DNA of 64,000 nucleotides from Pseudarthrobacter sp. (GCA_031178005.1 JAPSJV010000002.1:1-64000), one strand, 5' to 3'; counted from the first letter of the stretch, positions 54,268 to 63,672 are shown. Numbers and translations: made by a program. Notes: a model not told the origin generated them from the letters alone.

Positions 54268-56622
54268 ATGAAGTTCGGTAAGCAGCCCGCACCCGTCGCG
54301 GACATCAACGAGGACCACCTCGAGGTTCACAAGCCCAAGACGGAGGCGGCCGGAGTCAAGGCCGTGCTGGTCGCGCTGGAACGTGCGGTGGCGCAGGCCG
54401 GCGTGCCCCGGACGGCGCAGTCACTGCTGCGGCTGAACCAGCGCGGCGGCTTTGACTGCCCGGGCTGCGCCTGGCCCGAATCGGACAAAAAGCGCAAGGC
54501 CGCCGAGTTCTGTGAGAACGGCGCCAAGGCAGTAGCGGAGGAAGCCACCCTGCGTACCGTAGGAGCCGAGTTCTGGGCAAAGCACTCCATCGCGGAACTG
54601 TCGGAGAAGACCGAGTACTGGCTGGGCAACCAGGGCAGGCTCAGCGAACCTGTGGTGATCCGCGAAGGTGAAACCCACTACTCGCCGATTTCCTGGGCGG
54701 AGGCCTTTGACCTGATCGGCGGGCACATCCGGGCTTCCACACCGGACCGCTGTGTCTTCTACACCTCCGGCCGCACGGCCAACGAAACAGCTTTTATGTA
54801 CCAACTGTTCGCCCGCGCGCTGGGTACCAACAACCTGCCGGACTGCTCCAACATGTGCCACGAATCCTCCGGCTCTGCCCTGAACCCAACCATCGGCATC
54901 GGCAAAGGAACAGTCTCCCTGGACGACATCCACGACGCCGAACTGATATTCGTCGTCGGCCAGAACCCCGGGACCAACCACCCCCGGATGCTGTCCGCGC
55001 TCAAGGAATGCAAGGACAAGGGCGGCAAAATCGTTGCCGTCAATCCGCTTCCGGAGGCCGGGCTCTTCAACTTCAAGGACCCGCAGACCGTCTCCGGCGT
55101 GGTGGGCGGCGGCACCCCGCTGGCCGACGAATATCTGCAGATCAAGGTAGGCGGGGACCTGGCACTCTTCCAGGCACTCGGGCACCTGCTCCTGGCGGAA
55201 GAGGAGAAAAACCCAGGAACCGTCGTCGACCATTCCTTCATTGACGCCCAGACGGACGGGTTTGCAGCCTACCGTCAGGCCCGCCAGGAGCTGGACTGGG
55301 CGGAGACCGAAAAGGCAACGGGCCTGTCCCGGGCCCAGATCGAGAAGGTGGCCGGCATGCTGGTCGCCTCCAAGGCATCCATTTTCTGCTGGGCACTGGG
55401 CGTGACCCAGCAGCCGCACTCGGTGGACACCATCAAGGAAATGGTCAACGTCCTGCTGCTGCAGGGCAACTTCGGCAAGCCCGGCGCCGGCGCGTGCCCC
55501 GTCCGCGGGCACTCCAACGTCCAGGGCGACCGGACCATGGGCATCTGGGAGAAGCCGAAGGAATGGCTGCTGGAAGCGCTGGACACCGAGTTCCGGATCC
55601 AGTCCCCGCGCGGCCACGGTTTTGACGCGGTGGAAGCCATGGAGGCCTTCGAGCGGGACGAGGTGGACGTGTTTGTGTCTATGGGCGGAAACTTCTCCCT
55701 GGCCTGCTCCGACACCGAGACCCTGGAAGCCGGCATGCAGCGCATCGGCCTGACGGTCCACGTCTCCACCAAGCCGAACCGCTCCCACATTGTCCACGGC
55801 CGCACCTCGCTGATCCTGCCCACGCTGGGCCGGACAGACAAAGACACCAAACACCCCAAGGGCGCGCAGTTCCTGTCCGTGGAGGACTCAATGTCCGTGG
55901 TGCACTCCACCCAGGGCCGACTGGAGCCGGTCTCCGAGCACCTGCTGGCCGAGCCGGTGATCATTGCCCGGATGGCTGACGCCACGTTCGGCGAGGATCA
56001 CCCCGTGGACTGGAAAGCCATGGCCGAGGACTACGACGTGGTCCGGGACCACATCTCCCGGGTCATCCCCGGATTCCAGGACTTCAACGCCAGGGTCCGC
56101 ACCAAAAACGGGTTCGTACTGCCCAACCCGCCACGCGACACCCGGTCATTCGCCACGGACATCGGCCGTGGCCGCTTCACCGTCAGCCCGCTGGAATACC
56201 TGACCCCGCCGGACGGCCACCTGGTCCTGCAGACCATCCGCAGCCACGACCAGTACAACACCACCTTCTATGGCCTGGACGACAGATACCGCGGCATCTC
56301 CAACGGCCGCCGCGTCATCCTGGTGCACCCCGAAGACCTGGCCGAGCTGGGATTCGCGGACCGTGACCTGGTGGACGTGGTCAGCACCTTCCGCGGACAA
56401 GACCGGCAGGCGGACAAATTCCGGCTGGTGGCCTACCCAACGGCCAAGGGCTGCGCCGCCGCCTACTTCCCGGAAGCCAACGCCCTGGTCCACAAGGACA
56501 ACGTGGCCCGGGAATCCAACACCCCCGGATTCAAGGCAATGTTCGTCCGCTTCCTGCCGCACACCGGGGAACTGGCTGCCGAGGTTGCAGGGGAAGAGCT
56601 CGAACCGGCCACGGCCGGGTAA
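54268..56622 (+). CDS. FdhF/YdeP-family molybdopterin oxidoreductase
   Basis: 784 residues. An N-terminal iron-sulfur site Cys64, Cys67 and Cys82 (CPGCAWP...FCENG), then molybdopterin domains: FYTSGRTANETAFMYQLFAR, NMCHESSG, FVVGQNPGTNHPRM and VRGHSNVQGDRTMG. The YdeP-like group is related to formate dehydrogenase H. After mscR and the hydrolase it would oxidise formate to CO2. AGGAAG lies upstream of the start. Its electron acceptor is not evident. Confidence 0.88.
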   Translation: MKFGKQPAPVADINEDHLEVHKPKTEAAGVKAVLVALERAVAQAGVPRTAQSLLRLNQRGGFDCPGCAWPESDKKRKAAEFCENGAKAVAEEATLRTVGAEFWAKHSIAELSEKTEYWLGNQGRLSEPVVIREGETHYSPISWAEAFDLIGGHIRASTPDRCVFYTSGRTANETAFMYQLFARALGTNNLPDCSNMCHESSGSALNPTIGIGKGTVSLDDIHDAELIFVVGQNPGTNHPRMLSALKECKDKGGKIVAVNPLPEAGLFNFKDPQTVSGVVGGGTPLADEYLQIKVGGDLALFQALGHLLLAEEEKNPGTVVDHSFIDAQTDGFAAYRQARQELDWAETEKATGLSRAQIEKVAGMLVASKASIFCWALGVTQQPHSVDTIKEMVNVLLLQGNFGKPGAGACPVRGHSNVQGDRTMGIWEKPKEWLLEALDTEFRIQSPRGHGFDAVEAMEAFERDEVDVFVSMGGNFSLACSDTETLEAGMQRIGLTVHVSTKPNRSHIVHGRTSLILPTLGRTDKDTKHPKGAQFLSVEDSMSVVHSTQGRLEPVSEHLLAEPVIIARMADATFGEDHPVDWKAMAEDYDVVRDHISRVIPGFQDFNARVRTKNGFVLPNPPRDTRSFATDIGRGRFTVSPLEYLTPPDGHLVLQTIRSHDQYNTTFYGLDDRYRGISNGRRVILVHPEDLAELGFADRDLVDVVSTFRGQDRQADKFRLVAYPTAKGCAAAYFPEANALVHKDNVARESNTPGFKAMFVRFLPHTGELAAEVAGEELEPATAG

Positions 56623-56655
56623 GCAACCCGCCGGTTTTGCTCCATATTTGCGAAC

Positions 56656-56700
56656 CGACGACGGCGACACCCCGCACCCAGCGGAGTGTCGCCGTCGTCG
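56656..56700 (+). terminator. Hairpin terminator after the formate dehydrogenase-like gene
   Basis: Perfect 15-bp arms (CGACGACGGCGACAC and its complement) around a 15-base loop, 34 bases after the stop. A T-pair follows. Confidence 0.8.
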
Positions 56701-56743
56701 TTCCCGCCAATGTGGAGCCGAAACTCCGGGAAAGCGTAAGCCG

Positions 56744-56795
56744 TTGACCCCATTGTGACCTGAGTCATATTCTGTCTTCTACTGGAAAACTTCCA
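56744..56795 (+). promoter_or_regulatory. Allantoin permease promoter with IclR-type operator
   Basis: TTGACC (56744-56749) pairs with CATATT (56766-56771), 16 bp apart. TGGAA-AAC-TTCCA (56783-56795) is a symmetrical site like the TGGAAA...TTTCCA boxes bound by IclR and AllR, placed near the transcription start. It suits control by the IclR protein at 58920. Confidence 0.6.
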
Positions 56796-56842
56796 TATTG
56801 CGTGGTATTCGCCGGCAGGCGGAACTGAAGATAGAGGCTGCC

Positions 56843-58333
56843 ATGACCCTCCGCAGGAATGACCTCGACGACGCAGACCTGACGCTGGCCGGCGCGGATC
56901 CCTCGCTGTTCAATGAAGACCTCGCTCCCCTGCCGCCGTCAAAACGCACCTGGGGCTGGTTTGCCATCTTCAACGTGTGGTCCAACGATATCCAGAGCCT
57001 GGCCGGATACACCCTCGCCGCCAGCCTGTTCATCACCGCAGGCATCAACGGCTGGTTCGTGTTTGCCGCCATCCTCCTCTCCGGATTCATCATCAAGATC
57101 CTGGTGGATTTGAGCGGGCGGCCCAGCGTTAAATACGGGTTCCCGTTCCCCGTCCTGGCCCGCGCCTCGATGGGCGTGCGGGGAGCCCAATTTCCCGCCA
57201 TTGTCCGCGCCGTCGTAGCCATCTTCTGGTACGGCGCCCAGACGTATTTCGCATCGACGGCGATCTCGCTGGCCTTGAACGCGGTGCTGGGGCGGCCCGG
57301 CGGACCCGAGTTCCTGGGGATGGACTGGGTGGCCTGGCTTTCCTATGTGATCGCCTCAGCCCTGCAGGTTGCGCTGTTCCTGGGCGGCATCGAACGCATC
57401 GCCGCCTTCCTCAACATTGCAGGGCCGGCTGTTTATCTGGTGATGATCGCGCTGCTGGTGGCGATCTGGGTCCAGGTCGGCGCGGAGCTGCCGCAAGCCG
57501 TGGGCACCATATTCTCCCGGGAGGATGTAACCGGCTGGGCCGCCTTCTCAGCCTTCGCGGGAGTCACCGGCACCATGGTGGCCTACTTCGCCGCCGTCGT
57601 CATCAACTTCGGCGACTTCGCGCGCAACGTCCGCACAGAGCGGGCCATGCGCTTTGGCAACCTGACCGGACTGCCGCTGAGCCTGGCCCTGTTCACATTC
57701 CTGTCAGTGTTCATCACGGCGGGCGCCTACCTCCTGTACCAGAACGGCCAAGGGGAACCACTGACCAATCCGGCGGACATCGTGGGCCTTGTGGACAACG
57801 TTCCCCTGACGGTCCTGGCGGCCGTCACCTTCCTGGTGGCCACCCTCGGCATCAACGTGGTGGCCAACTTCATTCCGCCCTCCTATTCGCTATCCAATAT
57901 CAGCCCGGACAAGATCTCCTTCCGCAAAGCAGGCATGATCACCGCAGTGGCAGGATTCGTGATCGGAGCACTATGGGTAGCGGTCATCGCCAACATCGGC
58001 CTCCCCAAGTTCGTGGACACCCTCGGCGCAGTGCTTGCCCCGCTGTACGGCATCATCATCGCCGACTACTACTTCGTCCGGAAGCAGCGCCTCAACCTTC
58101 ATGACCTGTACTCGATCAGCCCGCAGGGCGCCTACTACTTCACCGACGGATGGAACCGCAGGGCACTCGTGGCCTTCGCCCTGGCAGCCGTGTTCTCGGT
58201 CCTGGCCGTATGGCTGCCGCAACTCGCCCAGCTAAGCGGGTTCGCCTGGATACTGGGCGCCGCGCTGGGCGCACTCTTCCACTGGCTCGCGATGAGGAAG
58301 TTTGTGGTGCAGACGTCCCTCCAGGACCGCTAG
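56843..58333 (+). CDS. NCS1-family permease, allantoin/uracil-type
   Basis: 496 residues, about twelve membrane segments. NEDLAPLPPSKRTWGWFAIFNVWSND at the start and FPFPVLARASMGVRG in helix 3 match the allantoin/hydantoin/uracil branch (PucI/Mhp1-like). Allantoin is the best guess given allB and a shared IclR-type operator. Start at 56843 with GAGG five bases upstream. Its stop overlaps that of the converging lumazine synthase gene. Confidence 0.85.
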   Translation: MTLRRNDLDDADLTLAGADPSLFNEDLAPLPPSKRTWGWFAIFNVWSNDIQSLAGYTLAASLFITAGINGWFVFAAILLSGFIIKILVDLSGRPSVKYGFPFPVLARASMGVRGAQFPAIVRAVVAIFWYGAQTYFASTAISLALNAVLGRPGGPEFLGMDWVAWLSYVIASALQVALFLGGIERIAAFLNIAGPAVYLVMIALLVAIWVQVGAELPQAVGTIFSREDVTGWAAFSAFAGVTGTMVAYFAAVVINFGDFARNVRTERAMRFGNLTGLPLSLALFTFLSVFITAGAYLLYQNGQGEPLTNPADIVGLVDNVPLTVLAAVTFLVATLGINVVANFIPPSYSLSNISPDKISFRKAGMITAVAGFVIGALWVAVIANIGLPKFVDTLGAVLAPLYGIIIADYYFVRKQRLNLHDLYSISPQGAYYFTDGWNRRALVAFALAAVFSVLAVWLPQLAQLSGFAWILGAALGALFHWLAMRKFVVQTSLQDR

Positions 58334-58791
58334 GCGGCTTTCAGGGACGCCAGAGTCGTAAGCGTTGATGCCACGGCGTTGGCCAGTTCCTCGCCCTTGG
58401 TCACGAAATGCCGCGAGAACTGGCTGCGGTGCTCTTCGTGGTCATGGAAGTGGTGGGGTGTCAGGACACCTGAAAACACCGGAACATCCGTTTCCAGCTG
58501 CACCTTCATGAGGGCCTCCACGACGCTCTGCGCGACGAATTCGTGGCGGTAGATTCCGCCGTCAACCACCAGGGCCGCTGTGGCGATTCCGTCGTACTGG
58601 CCGGACGCGGCGAGCCGGCGCACGAGCAACGGGATTTCGAAGGCGCCGGGCACAGTGTGCACATCCACGTTGGTGACGCCGAGTTCGTTGAGCCGCGTTG
58701 TGAAGCTGTCCACGGCGCGGTCAACGATGTCCGCGTGCCACTGGGCGCTGACGATCGCTACGCGGAATGAGGAAGTGTCCGTAGATGACAA
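58330..58791 (-). CDS. ribH2: 6,7-dimethyl-8-ribityllumazine synthase, RibH2 type
   Basis: 153 residues from TTG at 58791, with AAAGGA seven bases upstream. FRVAIVSAQWHADIVDRAVDSF, VPGAFEIPLLVRRL, VVDGGIYRHEFVAQSV and VQLETDVPVFSGVLTPHHFH closely follow the RibH2 of Brucella and rhizobia rather than the usual RibH. It makes the lumazine precursor of riboflavin. No other rib gene is here, so it is a second, context-separated copy or has another job. It converges with the allantoin permease. Confidence 0.88.
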   Translation of the reverse strand: MSSTDTSSFRVAIVSAQWHADIVDRAVDSFTTRLNELGVTNVDVHTVPGAFEIPLLVRRLAASGQYDGIATAALVVDGGIYRHEFVAQSVVEALMKVQLETDVPVFSGVLTPHHFHDHEEHRSQFSRHFVTKGEELANAVASTLTTLASLKAA

Positions 58792-58860
58792 GGGTGGTTC
58801 CTTTCTTAGGGGCTTATTGGAAGATTCTTTCACGCTCCCCGACCGCACCCTAGCTCGATC

Positions 58861-58907
58861 ACCGGTGGTTGAGCCTCCCGAAACAGATCTCGACAAGCTC
58901 GATCACC
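58861..58907. repeat. REP-like palindromic element
   Basis: GGTGGTTGAGCC...CGAAAC and, inverted, CTCGACAAGCTCGATCACC form an imperfect hairpin of the same family as the elements at 36401 and 37412. It lies between the lumazine synthase and IclR genes. Confidence 0.65.
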
Positions 58908-58919
58908 ACTTTGCCTCGA

Positions 58920-59729
58920 TCACCGCTGGACGTAACCCATCCTTCCGCTGACCTTTAGCCCGGCGTCCTTCAGTCCGTCGAGGAGGCCCGGCTCTTTCTC
59001 GGGATCAAAGCGGAACGCCGGCCCGGAAATGCTGATGGCGCCGATCACCGATCCCATGTGGTTATGGACCGGGACCGACATTGAGTTGAGGCCGATTTCA
59101 AACTCTTCGCGGACCACCGCGTACCCGTTGCGGGCGACTTCCACGAGTTGCTCTTCCAGCTTTCTCCGGTTGGTAATAGTCCGCGGCGTGCGCGCGGGAA
59201 GCCCGGTCACTTTCAGTATTTGATCCCTGTCGTCCGCTGACAACGCCGCCAGAAGGACTTTTCCACTGGAGGTCGCGTGCAGCGGGGTCAGGCCGCCCAC
59301 CCAGTCATAGGTGGCCAGTGTTGAGGGCCCCATGGCCTGGTCAACGTTCACTGCATAGTTGGAGCGCAGCACGGCAAGGTTCACCGTCTCCTTGAACTCT
59401 TCGGCGAGGCCTTCCATGATTGGACGGGCTTCCCGGACCACGCTCAGCCTGCCCGGAATGGAACTGGCCAACCGCAGGATTCCGAATCCCAGCTGGTACT
59501 TGCCCCGGTCGCTGTTCTGGTGGACCATATCCCTGCCCACCAGGGATCCCAGCAACCTGGACACAGTGGATTTATGGACGCCCATTTCCTCGGCAATGTC
59601 GCTCACGCCGGCGTGGCCGTCCCTGGCCAGGATTTCCAGAACGGCCAATGCCCGGTCTACGGACTGGACGCCGCCATGCTGCCCGCCGTCGGGATGGATG
59701 TCTGATTCCGTGTCACTGTTCGAAGCCAT
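58920..59729 (-). CDS. IclR-family regulator, likely of glyoxylate/allantoin genes
   Basis: 269 residues: an N-terminal winged helix (GGVQSVDRALAVLEILARDG, MGVHKSTVSRLLGSLV) and a C-terminal IclR effector domain (PLHATSSGKVLLAALS, GYAVVREEFEIGLNSMSVPV). AllR-like members respond to glyoxylate or allantoin. Symmetrical sites at 35505-35534 and 56783-56795 are candidate targets. It is divergent from the homoprotocatechuate operon, which it could also control. Confidence 0.85.
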   Translation of the reverse strand: MASNSDTESDIHPDGGQHGGVQSVDRALAVLEILARDGHAGVSDIAEEMGVHKSTVSRLLGSLVGRDMVHQNSDRGKYQLGFGILRLASSIPGRLSVVREARPIMEGLAEEFKETVNLAVLRSNYAVNVDQAMGPSTLATYDWVGGLTPLHATSSGKVLLAALSADDRDQILKVTGLPARTPRTITNRRKLEEQLVEVARNGYAVVREEFEIGLNSMSVPVHNHMGSVIGAISISGPAFRFDPEKEPGLLDGLKDAGLKVSGRMGYVQR

Positions 59730-59906
59730 GAGCCATACTCTCGAGTAGTTTCTGCGGCTCGGTTGCCCGCCACAAGGCCGCCGCTGGCAGCCACCCGGTT
59801 AGTTCCACCATTTGATCCTAATCCGGCGGATATGACTGGGGGTGACACAACCAGACGACGAACGGCCAGCGGGAAAATGTTACCGGGATGGAACTTCACG
59901 GAACCA

Positions 59907-59946
59907 TTGACCGACCATCCCGGCAGGCCGTAACATCGTATACGAT
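59907..59946 (+). promoter_or_regulatory. Homoprotocatechuate operon promoter with GntR-type operator
   Basis: TTGACC (59907-59912) and TAACAT (59931-59936), 18-bp spacing. ATCGTATACGAT (59935-59946) is a perfect 12-bp palindrome over the transcription start, of the GntR/FadR kind, likely bound by the GntR protein at 61452. Confidence 0.65.
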
Positions 59947-59973
59947 TTCATACTCGATTCGAAGGAGAACGAT

Positions 59974-61455
59974 TTGGAACAGGTCAACGGCGATGTCCTC
60001 GCGGCCGCCGGGAAGGTGATCGCTGTCCACATCAATTACCCCAGCCGGGCCGCGCAGCGCGGCAGGACGCCGGCCCAGCCCTCCTACTTCCTCAAACCGT
60101 CCAGCTCCCTTGCCCTTGGGTCGGCGGCGAAGCCGGGCAGCGTGGAACGGCCGGCGGGCTGCGAACTGCTCGGCTACGAAGGCGAGATCGCCCTGATTAT
60201 CGGTAAGGCCGCTCGCCGCGTCGGAATCGAGGACGCCTGGAGCCATGTCGCGGCCGTGACGGCCAGCAATGACCTCGGCGTCTACGACCTCCGTTACGCG
60301 GACAAGGGCTCCAACCTCCGGTCCAAGGGCGGCGACGGCTTCACCCCCATGGGCCCGGCACTCATTCCGGCAGACGCCGTCGACCCCTCCCGCCTCCGGA
60401 TCCGCACCTGGCACAACGGCGAACTGGTCCAGGACGACACCACCGAACACCTGCTCTTCCCTTTCGCCCGGCTGGTAGCGGACCTTTCGCAACTGCTCAC
60501 CCTGGAAGAGGGCGACGTCATCCTCACCGGCACACCCGCGGGAGCGTCCGTGGCCAAGCCCGGAGATGTGCTGGAAGTGGAGGTGGCCTCCATCGACGGC
60601 GCACTCACCACCGGACGCCTGGTCACCCGCGTGGAAGAAGGCACGACGCCGTTCGCGGACTTTGGTGCCGCACCCAAGGTTGACGACGTGCAGCGGGAGG
60701 AGGCCTACGGTTCCCGCGCGGCCGCCGGACTTCCCGCCGTCGTTCCTGTCCTTTCTCCTGAGCTGAAAGCCAGGCTGGAAAGCGTCGCCACCGCCACCCT
60801 GTCCTCGCAGTTGCGCAAGCGCGGGCTGAACAACGTCAGCATCGACGGCCTCCAGGCCACCCGCCCGGACCGTCGGGTGGTAGGGCTGGCGCGGACGCTG
60901 CGCTACGTCCCCAACCGCGAAGACCTCTTCAAGATCCACGGCGGCGGCTTCAACGCCCAGAAGCGGGCCATCGACTCCGTCAACGAGGGCGAGATCCTGG
61001 TGATGGAAGCCCGCGGCGAAAAGGGCACCGGAACCGTGGGAGACATCCTGGCCCTGCGCGCCCAGGTGCGCGGCGCCGCTGCCATCATTACCGACGGCGG
61101 CGTCCGGGACTACACTGCCGTGGCCGGACTGGAGATGCCCACCTACTTCGCCAACCCGCACCCCGCCGTGCTGGGCCGGCGCCACATCCCGTGGGACACG
61201 GACATCACCATCGCCTGCGGCGGTGCCACCGTCCAGCCCGGCGACATCATCGTGGCGGACTCAGACGGCATCCTGGTCATCCCGCCCGCGATTGCCGAGG
61301 AACTGGTGGAGGACTGCATCGCACAGGAGCACGAAGAGAACTTCATCTTCGAGATGGTCAAGCAGGGCAACAGCGTGGACGGGCTCTACCCCATGAACGC
61401 CGAATGGCGGAACAGGTACTTGGAGTGGGAAGCAATGGAAGGAAGGCACCCATGA
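59974..61455 (+). CDS. Fusion of FAH-family (HpaG-like) and RraA-family domains
   Basis: 493 residues from TTG at 59974 (GAAGGAG seven bases upstream). Residues about 10-235 are a fumarylacetoacetate hydrolase-type domain (KPSSSLALGSA, ELLGYEGEIALIIG, ASNDLGVYDLRY, ILTGTPAGASVAKPGD), as in HpaG decarboxylase/isomerase. Residues about 265-490 are RraA-like (VGDILALRAQ, ITDGGVRDY, NPHPA...) and keep the D-X20-R-D motif of metal-dependent pyruvate aldolases. So isomerase/decarboxylase and aldolase steps may be joined in one chain; the aldolase role is inferred. Confidence 0.85.
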   Translation: MEQVNGDVLAAAGKVIAVHINYPSRAAQRGRTPAQPSYFLKPSSSLALGSAAKPGSVERPAGCELLGYEGEIALIIGKAARRVGIEDAWSHVAAVTASNDLGVYDLRYADKGSNLRSKGGDGFTPMGPALIPADAVDPSRLRIRTWHNGELVQDDTTEHLLFPFARLVADLSQLLTLEEGDVILTGTPAGASVAKPGDVLEVEVASIDGALTTGRLVTRVEEGTTPFADFGAAPKVDDVQREEAYGSRAAAGLPAVVPVLSPELKARLESVATATLSSQLRKRGLNNVSIDGLQATRPDRRVVGLARTLRYVPNREDLFKIHGGGFNAQKRAIDSVNEGEILVMEARGEKGTGTVGDILALRAQVRGAAAIITDGGVRDYTAVAGLEMPTYFANPHPAVLGRRHIPWDTDITIACGGATVQPGDIIVADSDGILVIPPAIAEELVEDCIAQEHEENFIFEMVKQGNSVDGLYPMNAEWRNRYLEWEAMEGRHP

Positions 61456-62132
61456 CTGAAACGGCGGCTGGCCCCTCCACGGTCCCTGCCAGCAGCAAGT
61501 CGGAGCAGGCCTACAGCGCCATCAAGATGCGGATCATCGAGGGCAGTTACACCCCCGGTTACCGCCTGGTCCTGGGCACCATTGCCAAGGACCTGGGCTT
61601 CAGCGTGGTCCCTGTGCGGGAGGCCATCCGGCGGCTCGAGGCCGAGGGCCTGGTGACGTTTGAACGCAACATTGGCGCCACCGTTGCGGGAATCGACCCC
61701 ACCGAATACCTCTACACCATGCAGACCCTGAGCATTGTGGAGGGTGCCGCCACCGCGCTTTCCGCCCCGCTCATAGACCCGGCGGCACTTGCCCGGGCGC
61801 GTGCAGTGAACGACGAAATGCGCGAGTGCCTGGACCACTTCGACCCCGTCAGGTTTACCCGGCTCAACCAGAACTTCCACAGCATCCTGTTTGAGCACTG
61901 CCCCAATCCGCACATCCTGGACCTGGTCCACCGCGGCTGGAACCGGCTGGCCTCACTGAGGTCCTCCACGTTCCGCTTTGTACCCGGCCGCGCCCGGGAG
62001 TCTGTGGATGAACACGAAGGCCTCCTGAACCTCATCGAAACCGGCGCTGAAGCCGATGCCATCGAAAAAGCCGCCAGGCTCCACCGCTCCGCCACCCTGG
62101 ACGCCTATCTCGCACAAAGGAAACAACAATGA
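61452..62132 (+). CDS. GntR/FCD-family regulator of the homoprotocatechuate operon
   Basis: 226 residues: winged helix (AYSAIKMRIIEGSYTPGYRL, LGFSVVPVREAIRRLEAEG) and FCD domain with metal-ligand candidates (RLNQNFHSILFEHC, HEGLLNLIETG, RLHRSATLDAYL). ATGA overlaps with the genes on both sides show it is co-transcribed. The palindrome at 59935 is the best candidate operator. Confidence 0.88.
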   Translation: MTETAAGPSTVPASSKSEQAYSAIKMRIIEGSYTPGYRLVLGTIAKDLGFSVVPVREAIRRLEAEGLVTFERNIGATVAGIDPTEYLYTMQTLSIVEGAATALSAPLIDPAALARARAVNDEMRECLDHFDPVRFTRLNQNFHSILFEHCPNPHILDLVHRGWNRLASLRSSTFRFVPGRARESVDEHEGLLNLIETGAEADAIEKAARLHRSATLDAYLAQRKQQ

Positions 62133-63643
62133 CGTTCACTTCCCCGGAAACCAGCACCCACTACGTGCCGCAGGACCTGCCCACGCATATCCAGCACTAC
62201 ATCAACGGGAAGTTTGTCGATTCCGTTGGCGGGGCCACTTTCGACGTCCTGGACCCGGTCTCCAACCGGAACTACGCCACCGCCGCTGCCGGCCAGAAAG
62301 AGGACATCGACCTTGCTGTGGCCGCTGCCCGGGAGGCCTTCGTCAACGGGCCGTGGCCGAAGATGAAGCCCCGCGAACGGGCCCGGGTGCTGAACCGGAT
62401 CGCCGACGCCGTCGAGTCCCAGGAAGCCCGGCTCGCCGAACTGGAAACCTTCGATACCGGCCTGCCCATTACCCAGGCCAAGGGACAGGCGCTGCGGGCG
62501 GCCGAGAACTTCCGGTTCTTCGCGGACCTGATCGTGGCCCAGTTCGACGACGCCATGAAGGTCCCGGGCTCCCAGATCAACTATGTCAACCGCAAACCGA
62601 TCGGCGTCGCAGGACTCATCACCCCCTGGAACACCCCGTTTATGCTCGAGTCCTGGAAGCTGGCCCCGGCCCTGGCAACGGGCAACACCGTGGTGCTCAA
62701 ACCGGCCGAGTTCACTCCCCTGTCCGCCTCCCTCTGGGCACAGATCTTCAAGGACGCCGGCCTGCCGGACGGTGTATTCAACCTGGTCAACGGCCTGGGC
62801 GAGGAAGCCGGCGACGCCCTGGTCAAGCACCCGGACGTTCCGCTGATTTCCTTCACCGGCGAGACCACCACCGGGCAGACGATCTTCCGCAACGCTGCCG
62901 CCAACCTCAAGGGCCTGTCCATGGAACTGGGCGGCAAATCCCCGTGCGTGGTGTTTGCCGACGCCGATCTGGACGCCGCGATCGACTCAGCATTGTTTGG
63001 CGTCTTCTCCCTCAACGGCGAGCGCTGCACGGCCGGCTCACGGATCCTGGTGGAGCGGGCCATCTACGACGAGTTCTGTGAGAAGTACGCCGCCCGCGCC
63101 AAGAACATCGTGGTGGGTGATCCGCACGATCCCAAGACTGAGGTAGGTGCGCTGGTCCACCCGGAGCACTACGAAAAGGTGGCCTCCTACGTGGAAATCG
63201 GGAAAACGGAAGGCAGGCTCCTGGTGGGCGGGGGCCGCCCCGATCACCTTCCGGAAGGCAACTACATCGCACCCACCGTTTTTGCCGACGTCGCGCCTGA
63301 TTCCCGGATCTTCCAGGAGGAGATCTTCGGCCCGGTGGTGGCAATCACGCCGTTCGAGAACGACGACGAGGCCCTCGCCCTGGCCAACAACACCAAGTAC
63401 GGCCTGGCCGCCTACATCTGGACGCAGAACCTGACCCGCGCCCACAACTTCAGCCAAAACGTTGAGGCCGGCATGGTGTGGCTGAACAGCCACAACGTCC
63501 GGGACCTCCGGACACCGTTCGGTGGCGTCAAGGCCTCCGGTCTGGGCCATGAGGGCGGCTACCGCTCCATTGATTTCTACACAGACCAGCAGGCCGTGCA
63601 CATCACGCTCGGCACCGTCCACACCCCCAAATTCGGCGCCTGA
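62129..63643 (+). CDS. hpaE: 5-carboxymethyl-2-hydroxymuconate semialdehyde dehydrogenase
   Basis: 504 residues of the aldehyde dehydrogenase family: ITPWNTPFMLESWKLAPALA, SFTGETTTGQ, catalytic Glu in MELGGKSP and Cys in NGERCTAGSR. In this operon it oxidises the ring-cleavage product of homoprotocatechuate with NAD. Start overlaps the GntR stop as ATGA. Confidence 0.92.
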   Translation: MTFTSPETSTHYVPQDLPTHIQHYINGKFVDSVGGATFDVLDPVSNRNYATAAAGQKEDIDLAVAAAREAFVNGPWPKMKPRERARVLNRIADAVESQEARLAELETFDTGLPITQAKGQALRAAENFRFFADLIVAQFDDAMKVPGSQINYVNRKPIGVAGLITPWNTPFMLESWKLAPALATGNTVVLKPAEFTPLSASLWAQIFKDAGLPDGVFNLVNGLGEEAGDALVKHPDVPLISFTGETTTGQTIFRNAAANLKGLSMELGGKSPCVVFADADLDAAIDSALFGVFSLNGERCTAGSRILVERAIYDEFCEKYAARAKNIVVGDPHDPKTEVGALVHPEHYEKVASYVEIGKTEGRLLVGGGRPDHLPEGNYIAPTVFADVAPDSRIFQEEIFGPVVAITPFENDDEALALANNTKYGLAAYIWTQNLTRAHNFSQNVEAGMVWLNSHNVRDLRTPFGGVKASGLGHEGGYRSIDFYTDQQAVHITLGTVHTPKFGA

Positions 63644-63672
63644 GCGTCCTTTCTCAACGAGGAGAAACCACG

